Shown here piece by piece: positions 7,917 through 16,706 of a stretch of DNA of 22,785 bases. The stretch is from Acidobacteriota bacterium (GTDB taxonomy: Bacteria; Acidobacteriota; Blastocatellia; Pyrinomonadales; Pyrinomonadaceae): contig JADKEF010000018.1 in NCBI GenBank assembly GCA_016718135.1, positions 1-22,785 on the forward strand, written 5' to 3'. Both the position numbers and the translations under genes were made by a program. Each line of letters starts with the position of its first letter. Position 1 is the stretch's first letter. The notes beneath the pieces were generated by a model, which was not told the origin of the DNA, searched no databases, and was given only the letters and a program-made list of their open reading frames with translations.

Positions 7917-8592
7917 CTATTTCTTCTTCCCAACTTCGCTAAAAGCAATGTCGTAGATCGCGTACTTTTCCCATCCGATCAGGTCGAAATGCCACCATTC
8001 GTTCGGGTTGACGGTGAAGCCGTTGGCTTCCATTAGCTGGCGAAGTTTGTCGCGGTTGTTGCGTTCCTCATCAGTTCCGCCTGAATAATTGGGCGAGGCT
8101 CGCTCGGTGAATTCATCATAGGCAGACGGCATCGGGATCGCCTTGCCGGTCTTGAGGTCATAGATCCCGAGATCGACGGCGCAGCCGCGATTGTGTTTCG
8201 AGCCTTTCGCCGGATCAGCGACAAATTCACGCTGATCGGGCCGCACCGTTTCCCAAAACAATTTTAGTTATCGCCCAAGGTCGATAGCCGTCGTAAGATA
8301 ACAATGCCGAGCCCCTGGCGGTTTAGCCATTTGTGCACGCGAACCACACCCTCGGCTGCCGGCCTCTGCAGAAACGCACGAGCCTCGGGATAAACCGGTT
8401 TGCCGACAAAATTATCAGCGGTCGCGTATTTGATGTCGAGCTTGATGGTTTTGTCGAGTTTGATGATCTCTATCAAGTCAGCCTCTCGTTTGTTCTCTTC
8501 CCTGGGCGGCTTAGTTGAGCCGCTGTTCCCGATACGATCATCAGGATGAGTGCTGGCAAGAGACTTTTTGCGAATATTTTACGCCTTAACAT
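7917..8592 (-). CDS. Secreted VanX/DdpX-like D-alanyl-D-alanine dipeptidase (M15D), frameshifted
   Basis: M15D peptidases are zinc enzymes that cleave D-Ala-D-Ala. Non-resistance members recycle peptidoglycan dipeptide. ATG 8592 opens MLRRKIFAKSLLPALILMIV, a signal peptide, so this copy acts outside the cytoplasm. After a shift near 8505 comes IEIIKLDKTIKLDIKYATAD. Near 8285 is the conserved YDGYRPW-type segment (with a shift), then SKHNRGCAVDLGIYDLKTGK, whose His and Asp are zinc ligands, and NEWWHFDLIGW with the catalytic Glu and third ligand His. The stop TAG is at 7917-7919. The length of about 225 residues fits. No vanHA or vanRS neighbours are present, so a peptidoglycan-turnover role is more likely than glycopeptide resistance. 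Confidence 0.85.
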
Positions 8593-8635
8593 TTTGACGG
8601 AATGTCGGTTCGGCAGTGTCTTCGAAATTTAGCTT

Positions 8636-8779
8636 ATGCGATGCGAACCAAACAAGACAAAATGCCCGGCACGCAAGTGGACCAAGCGTGCGGGCACCGT
8701 CGCATTTGTATTTTTCCTCGGCAAGGGACTCTTGTGGCTCGGTCTCGCGGCGGCCGGTGCGTATTACACTATGAATTAA
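8636..8779 (+). CDS. 47-residue single-pass membrane protein
   Basis: This short ORF is intact in a neighbourhood where most genes are broken. It begins MRCEPNKTKCPARKWTKRAG, a strongly basic N-terminus, followed by one hydrophobic segment (VAFVFFLGKGLLWLGLAAA) and a short tail GAYYTMN. The layout is a cytoplasmic positive end plus one transmembrane helix. It diverges from the dipeptidase gene (43 bases between starts) and its stop is 10 bases from the stop of the convergent downstream gene. No clear ribosome-binding site precedes ATG 8636. Small proteins of this shape occur widely without known function. It could also be the membrane part of a longer frameshifted gene, but no upstream coding piece is visible. 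Confidence 0.55.
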   Translation: MRCEPNKTKCPARKWTKRAGTVAFVFFLGKGLLWLGLAAAGAYYTMN

Positions 8780-8789
8780 GAGCACGCAC

Positions 8790-9444
8790 TTAAGGTTTTA
8801 TTGGAGTTGGTTCCGGGTCAGGCTTGATATCGTCGTCCAGGACGCGCACCTCACTGCCGAACTTCTGGTAATTCCTGAATCGGATCACATTCCTTGTCTC
8901 ATAGTCCCTCGGCTTACCAACTGCGACGAGTCGGACGTCCGAGAGCGACGGCAACAAATACCGCTCGTCCTCGATCTTGACCCAATCGTATTCGATGCTT
9001 CGGCTTGTCGCGGTTACGAAAATTACCTGTTCCGGCAAACGCGTCCGAACGCTGGATCTGCTGTTTGACTACAAAATCAGGCATGTCGCCGACCTGATCA
9101 AGAGTATTCTTTGTCGTCTTCTCCACTAGCGTTGTTATCTCCGCCGCGGACGGTAGTTGAGTTCCTACAGGGTTCTGTCTGCGCCTATCCGCTTCCTCAA
9201 GGGCTCGCTTCAATTCATCGTCGTTAGCACTTTTCGAGCGGGTAACGCTGCGGACGCCGTCATTCAAAACAAACTCTATCCCGCGACGCCTGAGAGCCTC
9301 AATGATCTCGCTCTTGATGCCCGGATTCTTGGGCAGTTCATAGAGCATCTTGACGTACTCCGCCTGCGACAGCGGCTTCTCCTGGCCAATGGCTGAAGCT
9401 CCGCATAACAATAGGGATAGAACTGCAATTAACAACGTCTTCAT
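8790..9444 (-). CDS. Secreted protein of unknown function, one frameshift
   Basis: ATG 9444 opens MKTLLIAVLSLLLCGASAIG, a clear signal peptide. The mature part has a helical segment (LSQAEYVKMLYELPKNPGIK, SEIIEALRRRGIEFVLNDGV) and then a conserved-looking stretch TTLVEKTTKNTLDQVGDMPD and FVVKQQIQRSDAFAGTG. A frame change near 9025-9040 joins it to a beta-rich C-terminus: SIEYDWVKIEDERYLLPSLS, DVRLVAVGKPRDYETRNVIR, ending in an acidic, Pro-rich tail (DDDIKPDPEPTPIKP). It resembles exported proteins common in Acidobacteriota, but I cannot name the family. The total is about 215 residues. Confidence 0.7.
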
Positions 9445-9519
9445 CTCAATAAATGATGCCTCTGAGAGATGATACGTTGTTTGTGTCGTACGACCAGAGA
9501 ATATGGTGCGGAGCTGCCT

Positions 9520-9549
9520 TTGCTACAAAACTTTACAAAGGTGTATTGT
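9520..9549 (+). promoter_or_regulatory. Weak candidate promoter for the CxxCH/dockerin-like gene
   Basis: TTGCTA (about 9520-9525) and TATTGT (about 9544-9549) are spaced by 18 bases, each matching the consensus at four of six bases. They lie about 50 bases before GTG 9599. A CCTTTG...CAAAGG inverted repeat overlaps the spacer, and a perfect palindrome GTCGTACGAC lies at 9485-9494, which could be an operator. All of this is sequence pattern only. Confidence 0.25.
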
Positions 9550-9598
9550 GAACTTTGACGAGAGAATTCGGTATCTAAAATTGCGAGGGGTGTACTTG

Positions 9599-10939
9599 GT
9601 GAAAAGACTCAAGATTTCGATCATTCTTTTTTTTATAGCCGGTGGCTTGGTTATATTTTTTGGCGATCGGCACACGAATGTCGTTGAGGCATTCTCGAGC
9701 GGTCCGCCGGCCGGGTTTACAGGTGCGCCTAACGAGAACTCTTGCTCGGCGTGCCACAGCGGCGGAAAGGGGAATGGTCAGTTTACGATCCTTTCGGTTC
9801 CGGCTACCTATCAGCCGGGCCAAACGTACGAAATTCAGGTCAGGCACATCAATTCAAATCCTACGAGGCTGCGTTGGGGGTTTCAGCTGACCGCGATAGA
9901 TCCGGCAGGGTTTGGGGCTGGCAGCTTCACAAGTCTGGGCACGACGACCCAGGTGGTTTCCTCTGACGGTAAATCCTACGTTCAACAGACTCTGGTCGGG
10001 ACCGCAGCGGGTCAACAGGGTGGCAATTTGTGGACGTTTAACTGGACGGCTCCGGCTGCGAACGTCGGAGCCATCGGATTCTACGCCGCCGGTAATCAGG
10101 CCAACAACGACGGGACCAGCGATGGAGATGAGATATATTTGACCTCGGCGATGTCGCAGGGTTTAGGCCCAACACCGACGCCGACTTCTACTCCGACAGC
10201 CACACCGACGGCTACGCCGACTGCCACCCCGACGCCAACGCCTCAGGGATTTGAGGCGGACAATTCGCCTCGTCCCAACGGGGATGGGTTCCTCTTGTCG
10301 TCCGATGTGGTCCAGATCCGCCGATTCGTGGTGGGACTCGATCAGCCGAGCACCGTTACAAATGAATACCGGCGTGCCGATGCGGCTCCAAGTTCAACTC
10401 GAGGCAACGGCATTTTAGATTCGACCGACACGGTCCAGACGCGCCGCTACGTGTCGGGCCTTGATGCTCCCCAAGCTCCAGGTGGCCCGACTGCTCCCAT
10501 TTCAGCCCCCAAGATCGATGAAACGCTAATCGGCGATATGTGGCGATACCTCTTTGGATCGCAGATCTCGGTCGAGGACGCTACCGTTGAAGCGGACAAG
10601 CGCGTGTCGATCATCATTGACCCGGCGGGAGCAGCAGCAGCGAGTTTCACCCTAAACTTTGACAGCTCGGTTCTGCGGGGTGCAATAGTCGAATTAATAG
10701 ATGATGGGCCGGAACCATCGACCCTAACGGTAAACTATAGCGAGGTGGCCGATGGGGAACTGGGCATCTTGGTCGATGCCGCAGAGCGTGCGGGTAAGAT
10801 CCGGGTTACGCTTTGAGGTCGTCGCTGATTCAGACCGCAGGAGACCGAGATCGGTTTTTCAAATTCTATTGCTACTTGCTCAGCATCGGACAGTTTCGGC
10901 CAAGCGATACCGGTGCGGTTTAACGGGGATCGGTCTTGA
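9599..10939 (+). CDS. Secreted protein: CxxCH/Reeler-like domain, Pro-Thr linker, dockerin-like repeats, cohesin-like C-terminus
   Basis: GTG 9599 is chosen because GAGGGG lies 8 bases upstream and it gives a direct signal/anchor segment (LKISIILFFIAGGLVIFFGD). Upstream in-frame codons lack such context. Residues 35-53 read GPPAGFTGAPNENSCSACH: one CxxCH haem-type site (C49, C52, H53) at the front of a Reeler-like beta domain (YQPGQTYEIQVRHIN, WTFNWTAPAANVGAIGFYAA). Residues 191-215 are a Pro-Thr linker. Two dockerin-like calcium loops follow (NGDGFLLSSDVVQIRRFVVG and GNGILDSTDTVQTRRYVSGL). The C-terminus (VSIIIDPAGAAAASFTLNFD, and after a shift near 10810 TLRFEVVADS and DSFGQAIPVRFNGDRS) has cohesin-like strands. 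The first frame stops at 10816; the domain completes at TGA 10937-10939. Extracellular, possibly redox or polysaccharide-related; function unknown. Confidence 0.8.
10169..10243 (+). repeat. Pro-Thr/Ala-Thr linker repeat (coding)
   Basis: Twenty-five residues alternate Pro-Thr with Ala-Thr and Ser-Thr, encoded by a degenerate tandem CCGAC-type unit. It separates the CxxCH domain from the dockerin-like region and is a flexible, likely extracellular linker. Such short tandem repeats are prone to copy-number change. Confidence 0.9.
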
Positions 10940-10950
10940 TGAAATAAGCA

Positions 10951-10985
10951 AAAGCGGGAGACTTCTTTCGAAGTTTCCCGCTTTC
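10951..10985. terminator. Strong bidirectional terminator hairpin
   Basis: AAAGCGGGA and ACTTC (10951-10965) pair with GAAGT and TTCCCGCTTT (10970-10983) around a TTTC loop, with the stem closing in A/T runs on both sides. It lies between the stop of the CxxCH gene (10939) and the stop of the convergent PilZ-like gene (11012) and can serve both. Confidence 0.75.
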
Positions 10986-11011
10986 TTATGATAACGAATG
11001 TGATCGGATAA

Positions 11012-11414
11012 CTAATTGACCCATTCTTCCTCGTAATTAAGCTGCCAGTGCCTCGTGACCCATTTTTGAGCGGCAGTCATAGCCGTATTCTTCCATTTTT
11101 TCACATTTTCCAAAATGGTAAGAGCGGCCATTGGCTTGCTCGGATCGCGTTCGACACGGATGACCTGTGTTGTGACATCGACGATCGTCTTATTCTCTTC
11201 CATGATCCTAAGACGAACTTCACTGCCCACGGGCGGCAAAGTCTCGAGATTGACAAGAGCGCTGGTCCTCACCAACGTTCTCGGTCATTCCCTCCACATT
11301 AATGGTCTCTCCGGTGCTTGCGTCGATCCAGCTAGCCTTGACGGGCATGCTCGCTATGATCCGATGATGCAATGGCGTCTTGTATGATGATGTAGCGTAT
11401 TCTACCTCTGCCAT
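11012..11414 (-). CDS. PilZ-like domain protein, one frameshift
   Basis: PilZ domains are beta-barrels, many binding cyclic di-GMP. ATG 11414 follows AAGGGA and starts MAEVEYATSSYKTPLHHRII. Then come ASMPVKASWIDASTGETINV and, after a shift near 11270, SALVNLETLPPVGSEVRLRI, TIVDVTTQVIRVERDPSKPM and an alpha-helical C-terminus NVKKWKNTAMTAAQKWVTRH ending EEEWVN. The strand order and the PVGSEVRLRI turn match PilZ. The RxxxR and (D/N)xSxxG ligand motifs are not visible: the expected positions read HHRIIA and ENVGE/SALVN across the shift. It may be a degenerate, non-binding PilZ. About 134 residues. A good promoter lies at 11489-11517. Confidence 0.65.
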
Positions 11415-11488
11415 TATTTCCCTTATTTCTGAATATATAAACTGCAAAAACGAACCTGACTATTCGGCCAAAACCGTGATGCGTGAAC

Positions 11489-11517
11489 AACATATTTCAT
11501 TCTTACAAAAAAGTCAA
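11489..11517 (-). promoter_or_regulatory. Sigma-70-type promoter for the PilZ-like gene
   Basis: On the minus strand TTGACT (11512-11517) is followed after 17 bases by TATGTT (11489-11494), matching the consensus at five and four of six bases with ideal spacing. Transcription would start about 65-70 bases before ATG 11414. Confidence 0.5.
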
Positions 11518-12028
11518 GTTTCTTCGTCACTCCCAAAGGCCTTATTTTACAAGCTTTTCAAAAAAATACCGCCTCTGACGCCTATTTTGTAACCGAAAAT
11601 GATACAAAATGCAAATCTTTAGAGGCACGCTGTTTGATTTAGTTGCAAAAAGATCTAATCAACGAGCCTAGTTCAGTCGGATTTAACGTCGATTTAACCG
11701 GGATTTTAAGTTCGTTTGTGATAGTCGGGTATTCGAGGGAATAACGGTGCCTGCGGAACTGAATTTGCTCCAAAAATGTCGTACGAGGGGTGTCCGTGCA
11801 GACGCGGCTCAACCCGCTCCATCGTTGGCGTATTAAGAGCCGATAATTTGGGCAGTTGGGACGGATTTGCGGTGTGCCACCCGCTTGCGTAACAAATAAA
11901 AAGGAATATCTTTTAGATACAAATCCAAAAAGTAAGATAAAAATCCAATAAACCGAAAATTGGTTCATATAACTGATGTTTCGTAGCAATAATGCTTTTG
12001 GAAAATGATTAAAGAGGTCAAAAATAAA
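11518..12028. other. AT-rich intergenic region and leader of the TonB-dependent receptor gene
   Basis: No gene is supported here. The 182-codon minus-strand ORF across it enters the antisense of the receptor's signal peptide and has no family features. The stretch from 11885 to 12010 is strongly A/T-rich. A weak promoter-like pair occurs (TTGCGT at about 11884, TATCTT at about 11906), and the receptor's ribosome-binding site AAAGAGG lies at 12011-12017. The rest probably holds regulatory sequence of the receptor gene. Confidence 0.5.
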
Positions 12029-15000
12029 ATGACGAATAAAAATATTATGCGATCGATTATGGCAGTACTCATGGCCATGGTTGTGTCGATATCGGTGACC
12101 GCTCAGGTTACTACTTCTGAGATCGTCGGACGGGTCAGCGATGGTCAAGGCCAATCTGTTGCGGGTGCAAGTGTTGAAGCGACCCACGTGCCGTCGGGCA
12201 CCGTTTACACAGCAACCACCAACGATGCGGGCAGATACGCCCTTCCCGGCATGCGTGTCGGCGGCCCTTACACGGTAAAAAGTCGTTCAGGCCGGATTCA
12301 AGGATCAGGTACGCGAGAATCTACAACTCAGCTTGGGTACCGCCGCGACCGTCAATTTCAATTTGAGCATGGCGATCGATGAAGTGGTTACCGTTACTAA
12401 CGATGCTATCTTCAGCGAAGTCAGGACTGGAGCTTCGACGTCTGTCAGTAATGTCTCCATTGAAAAATTACCGACGATCAGCCGTCAGATCAGCGATTTT
12501 ACGAGACTTACACCGCAGGCTGGCGGCAATAGTACTTTTGCCGGACAAGACAACCGCCTAAATAACATCACGGTCGACGGATCATATTTCAACAACTCGT
12601 TCGGTCTCGCCGGTCAGCCCGGTGAAAGAACCAACGTCTCGCCGATCTCGCTCGACGCTATCGAAGAGCTACAGGTTAACGTTGCTCCGTACGATGTCCG
12701 ACAGGGTAACTTCGTCGGTGCAGGTGTCAACACAGTCACCCGCAGTGGAACGAACACTTACAATGGTTCTATCTATTATCTTTTCCGCAAGCCAAGCATG
12801 GTCGGCAAAGAAGCCGGAGCAAATGCCTTTAACCCCGGCGATTTTGACTATAAGAACTACGGATTCCGCGTTGGCGGCCCGTTGCCGTTCTTCAACTTCG
12901 GTGAGAATAACGGCCCATTGTTTACGTCCGGAAAGAACAAGCTCTTCTTTTTCTTAAGCTATGAATCTGAGGAACTCACAGAGCCAGGGACCACTTTCGT
13001 TGCCCGTACTTCGACCGCACAGACGCCGGCAGGAAATACCACGCGTGTCTTGGCTTCGGATCTCGATAATCTCAGCAATTACCTGAGGACGAATTTTGGC
13101 TACGAGACGGGACCATACCAAGGCTATAGCCACGCTACGCCGGCTAAGAAATGGTTGGCGAGAGGTGACTACAACATCAACTCGAAAAACCGTTTCAGCC
13201 TTCGATACATTCACCTCGATTCGGATACGGATGTGCTGCTGTCGAACTCCTCCTCACTTGGAGCCGGTAACCGCCGTTCGAATTTGTTTGGTTTGAACTT
13301 CCAAAACTCGAACTACAAAATCCTCGAGAACATTCGTTCGACGGTTGGCGAATGGACCTCGTCCTTCGGCAGTTCGGTTGCAAACAGCCTTATCGTCGGT
13401 TACACCACGCAGGATGAGAGCCGTGCTTCGCTTGGAAGCTTCTTCCCGATGGTAGATATTCGCGAAGCTGGTTCGGTTTATACGACCTTCGGTTTCGAGC
13501 CTTTCACGCCGAACAATGAACTTCGTTATAAGTCGTTCCAGATCCAGGATAATCTGACCTTCTACCGCGGTTCGCATACGTTTGGAGCCGGCGTAAGTTA
13601 CGAACGTTACCAGTCCGAGAACGTTTTCTTCCCGGGATCGCAGAGTGTACGTATTCGACTCATTGGCGGATTTTTACACAACGGCGAATGGTTCCTCGCC
13701 AACCCAAATCGCACAACTTCACCTATTAGTCACCGCTTCCAGGTGAGATGGTCGAATATTCCGGGGTTAGAAAAGCCTGTCCAGCCGCTTGAGGTTCAAT
13801 ACGTAGGTTTTTACGGGCAGGATTCGTGGAAGGTGCGAGACAACTTTACCCTTACCTACGGACTCCGTGCTGACGTTCCGTTCTTTGCTGAGACCGGATT
13901 TGCAAACGCCCAGGCAAACGCTCTTACCTTTAGAGATGAGGATGGCCAGTCGGTCCGGTATCAAACCGAAAAGCTGCCCGATGCAAATATCCTTTGGTCA
14001 CCAAGAGCTGGTTTCAACTGGAGCCCGTTCAGCAGCGGTCGCGTCCAGGTTCGCGGCGGCACTGGAATCTTTACAGCTCGTACAGCCTATGTTTGGATCT
14101 CAAATCAGATCGGTAACAACGGTATCTTGACTGGATTTGAGGACGTCACTGGGATCAACAGGCCGTTCCATCCAAATCCAAATCGTTATAAGCCGACAAC
14201 TGTCACCGGAGCTCCTGCCTCACAGTATGAGCTGGCGCTGACCGAGTCAAACTTCAAGTTTCCTCAGATCTGGCGTTCTAGTGCAGCAGTTGATGTACGT
14301 ATTCCTTTCGGCCTCGTTGCCGGTGCCGAGTACATGCACTCAAAAGATGTCAATGGCATCTACTACATCAATGCAAACCTGCCGGCTCCAAACAGTGCGT
14401 TTACGGGTGTCGATTCCAGGGCAAGATGGACCGGAACAAACTCGAACAGGATCAACACGAATGTCCAGAATGCGATCGTTCTTAAGAATCAGAACATCGG
14501 TAAGACGTGGAATCTGTCGTTCACCCTCGAAAGGCCCTTTGCTAACGGACTTTATGCGAAGGGAGCCTACAGCTACGGTGAAGCCAAGAATACGGTTGAT
14601 CCTGGCTCGATAGCGTTCGGATCATGGGCTAACAACCAGCACGCGGGCAACCCCAATACGCCTGGCTTAGGCTACAGTGGTGCATCGCAAGGCCACCGTG
14701 TCTTTGGTACGTTCTCTTACAGTAAGGACTACTTTAACTTCGGCGGCACGACCGTATCGATGTTCCTGGAGTCGAGGACTGGCGGCAGGGGAAGCTATAT
14801 CTTTGGCTCCGACATCAATGGTGACGGTGGAACCAATGATCTGATCTACATTCCGAATGGAGCATCTGAAATGAACTTCGGAAATATCACCAGTAGCTCG
14901 GGTACGGTGCTGTTCACTCCGGCTCAGCAGGCCGCGGCTTGGGAGGCGTACATTGCCCAGGACCCATACCTGTCGAAGAACCGTGGCAAGTATGCAGAGC

Positions 15001-15356
15001 GCGGTGCTGCAACACTTCCATTCGTTACGAGGGCTGATTTCAGCGTCGCTCAGGACCTGTTCTTCAAGGTGAAGAACACTACGCAGAAATTCCAGTTCAG
15101 AGTTGATATTCTCAACTTTGGCAACCTTCTGAATAAGAATTGGGGTGGTGCTCAGGCGTTCACATCGGTTCAGCCTTTGCTCGCGACAAGCACGAGCAGC
15201 ACAGCTACCTGTAGATCTGCTGCTGCGACGACGGCGCTAAACTATTGCCTGCGAACAATCGGCGGAAATCTGCAGTCAACCTCGTACACCCGTACGGCGA
15301 ACACTGCGGACGTTTATCGTATTCAGTTAGGAATTCGTTACATCTTTAACAAATAG
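12029..15356 (+). CDS. Oar-like TonB-dependent outer-membrane receptor with carboxypeptidase regulatory-like domain
   Basis: This is an outer-membrane beta-barrel of the Oar-like TonB-dependent receptor type. Its ligand (peptide, glycan or other) is unknown. ATG 12029 follows AAAGAGG and gives a signal peptide (MRSIMAVLMAMVVSISVTAQ). Next is a carboxypeptidase-type regulatory domain (TSEIVGRVSDGQGQSVAGAS, AGRYALPGMRVGGPYTV). Then comes the plug (ISRQISDFTRLTPQAGGNST, NNITVDGSYFNNSFG, GAGVNTVTRSGTNTYNGSIY) and a long barrel with FYGQDSWKVRDNFTLTYGLR and the aromatic end VYRIQLGIRYIFNK before TAG/TAA. The one frame change is an extra A in the run at 12277-12281, in the regulatory domain; correcting it reads VKVVQAGFKDQVRENLQLSL. 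The remaining 1,000 residues are intact. Total is about 1,108 residues, usual for the family. A strong terminator follows. Confidence 0.92.
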
Positions 15357-15380
15357 TAGCCTTTCCGAAGCTAATTAAGC

Positions 15381-15413
15381 GGGCCCATTTCGATTGAAAT
15401 GGGCCCTTTTTAT
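15381..15413 (+). terminator. Strong rho-independent terminator of the receptor gene
   Basis: GGGCCCATTTC (15381-15391) pairs perfectly with GAAATGGGCCC (15396-15406) around a GATT loop and is followed by TTTTTATTTAT. It lies 25 bases after the receptor stop. Confidence 0.92.
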
Positions 15414-15503
15414 TTATGCGAAATCCTCACTCGCCGATCTTGAGCCATTCGACTTTTGCAAGAGCCTTTGGTTGCCCTGCAGGATTTGTATAAACTCTGG
15501 TAG

Positions 15504-16601
15504 ATGCGCATCCTGCACATATCATCTGCCAAAGCTTACGGCGGCTCCGAGCGCCATTTTGCTGATCTGACGCGTGAGCTGTCGCGACGGGGCCATGAGG
15601 TTTTTGTCGCGCTTCGTCCGAGTTGCGAGTGGCAGGATAGGCTAGCGTTTGTGTCGCCGGAGCGGTTTCTGCACATATCGATACGCAATTCATTTGGGAT
15701 GTTCAGTGCTCGACGCATCGCAAGTTTTGCCGAGAAGAATGGGATCGACATCATCCATGCTCATATCGCACGCGATTATATTGCCGCAAGTGTCGCGGCA
15801 CGCTCGGCGAAAACGCGGCTAGTATTGACGCGCCACGTGCTACAGCCGATGAAATCATTTCATCGGTTTGCGCTCAGAAATGTCGATGCCGCTATCGCGG
15901 TCTCGTCGTCGGTTCGCGATCAACTCGAACGCGTCTTTCCGCCCGGCAAAGTTCACGTTATTTCAAACGGCGTCGACCTTGCCGCGACGAGTGAAGAAGA
16001 ACGAAGAGTATTGGGCCGCGAATTCCGCGACTTTCACTCGATCCCAATGGATTGCCCGGTTGTCTCGACGCTCGGCGAACTCAGGGTGGTGAAAGGACAA
16101 CGTGATCTTGTCCTCGCGGCAAATGAGGTGATCAAGCGACAGCCAAATTGCCGATTTGTCGTGGCGGGTGTCGATAACACGATCGACAAAAGCTTTCGAC
16201 GCGAATTGAAAAGGCTCGCTCGTGTTCTAGGCATGGAAGCCAACTTCATCTGGCTCGACTGGCTCTCGGACACCCGGCCTCTTCTGGCTGCATCGGACAT
16301 TTTTGTTTCGCCCTCACATTCAGAAAGTTTTGGGCTCGCGATACTCGACGCGATGATCGCCGGTTGTCCTGTCGTCGCTACGATGACCGGCGGTGCGATC
16401 GAACTCATCCCCGACGCCAAGGCCTTAGTTCCCATCAAAGACCCGCTCAGCCTCGCAGACACCATTCTTTGGTATCTCGAGCACCCCGACGACCGTCATG
16501 AACTCGCCCACGACCTCCACGCCGCCGCGACCGAGCGGTTTAGCCTCACGAGAATGGTTGATTCGACCGAGAACCTATATGAGACGTTGCCGAAAAAATA
16601 G
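15504..16601 (+). CDS. GT4-family glycosyltransferase
   Basis: This is a GT-B-fold glycosyltransferase of family 4, a cytoplasmic enzyme that transfers a sugar from a nucleotide donor. It is intact at 365 residues. The N-terminal acceptor domain starts MRILHISSAKAYGGSERHFA with the GGSE loop and contains IDIIHAHIARDYIAAS and FRDFHSIP. The donor domain has GELRVVKGQRDLVLAA, CRFVVAGVDN and WLSDTRPLLAASDIFVSPSH. The donor-site motif begins at E274 (SESFGLAILDAM), where the usual second Glu is Asp282. ATG 15504 has no strong ribosome-binding site. It does not show the BshA-specific N-terminus, so it should not be read as the missing bacillithiol enzyme. Acceptor unknown; envelope glycan or glycolipid synthesis is likely. 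Confidence 0.88.
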   Translation: MRILHISSAKAYGGSERHFADLTRELSRRGHEVFVALRPSCEWQDRLAFVSPERFLHISIRNSFGMFSARRIASFAEKNGIDIIHAHIARDYIAASVAARSAKTRLVLTRHVLQPMKSFHRFALRNVDAAIAVSSSVRDQLERVFPPGKVHVISNGVDLAATSEEERRVLGREFRDFHSIPMDCPVVSTLGELRVVKGQRDLVLAANEVIKRQPNCRFVVAGVDNTIDKSFRRELKRLARVLGMEANFIWLDWLSDTRPLLAASDIFVSPSHSESFGLAILDAMIAGCPVVATMTGGAIELIPDAKALVPIKDPLSLADTILWYLEHPDDRHELAHDLHAAATERFSLTRMVDSTENLYETLPKK

Positions 16602-16706
16602 GCGTTGCCGTTAAGCTAGCGTTCCTCGTCCCCGTTCGTCAAAGGTATTTTGGCACGAACGTCTGCCGCCTTGCCGACAACTAAGTGTTCGGTTTATCTT
16701 ATACTT

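Noticed and set aside
9485..11793. GTCGTACGA and CGAGGGGTGT each occur both before the CxxCH gene and before the receptor gene
   Set aside because: Shared 9-10-mers are expected by chance many times in a window this size, and the two words are not in the same order or spacing.
11639..12187. 182-codon minus-strand ORF over the receptor leader
   Set aside because: It runs antisense into the receptor's signal peptide, is rich in His/Arg/Asn without motifs and has no ribosome-binding site.
15427..15693. Minus-strand ORF ending VEWLKIGE before the glycosyltransferase
   Set aside because: Most of it is antisense to the intact glycosyltransferase start and it has no start context or family feature.
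15504..16601. Glycosyltransferase as BshA, partner of BshB1
   Set aside because: It is GT4 like BshA, but lacks the BshA-type N-terminus and lies 12 kb away with no linking genes.
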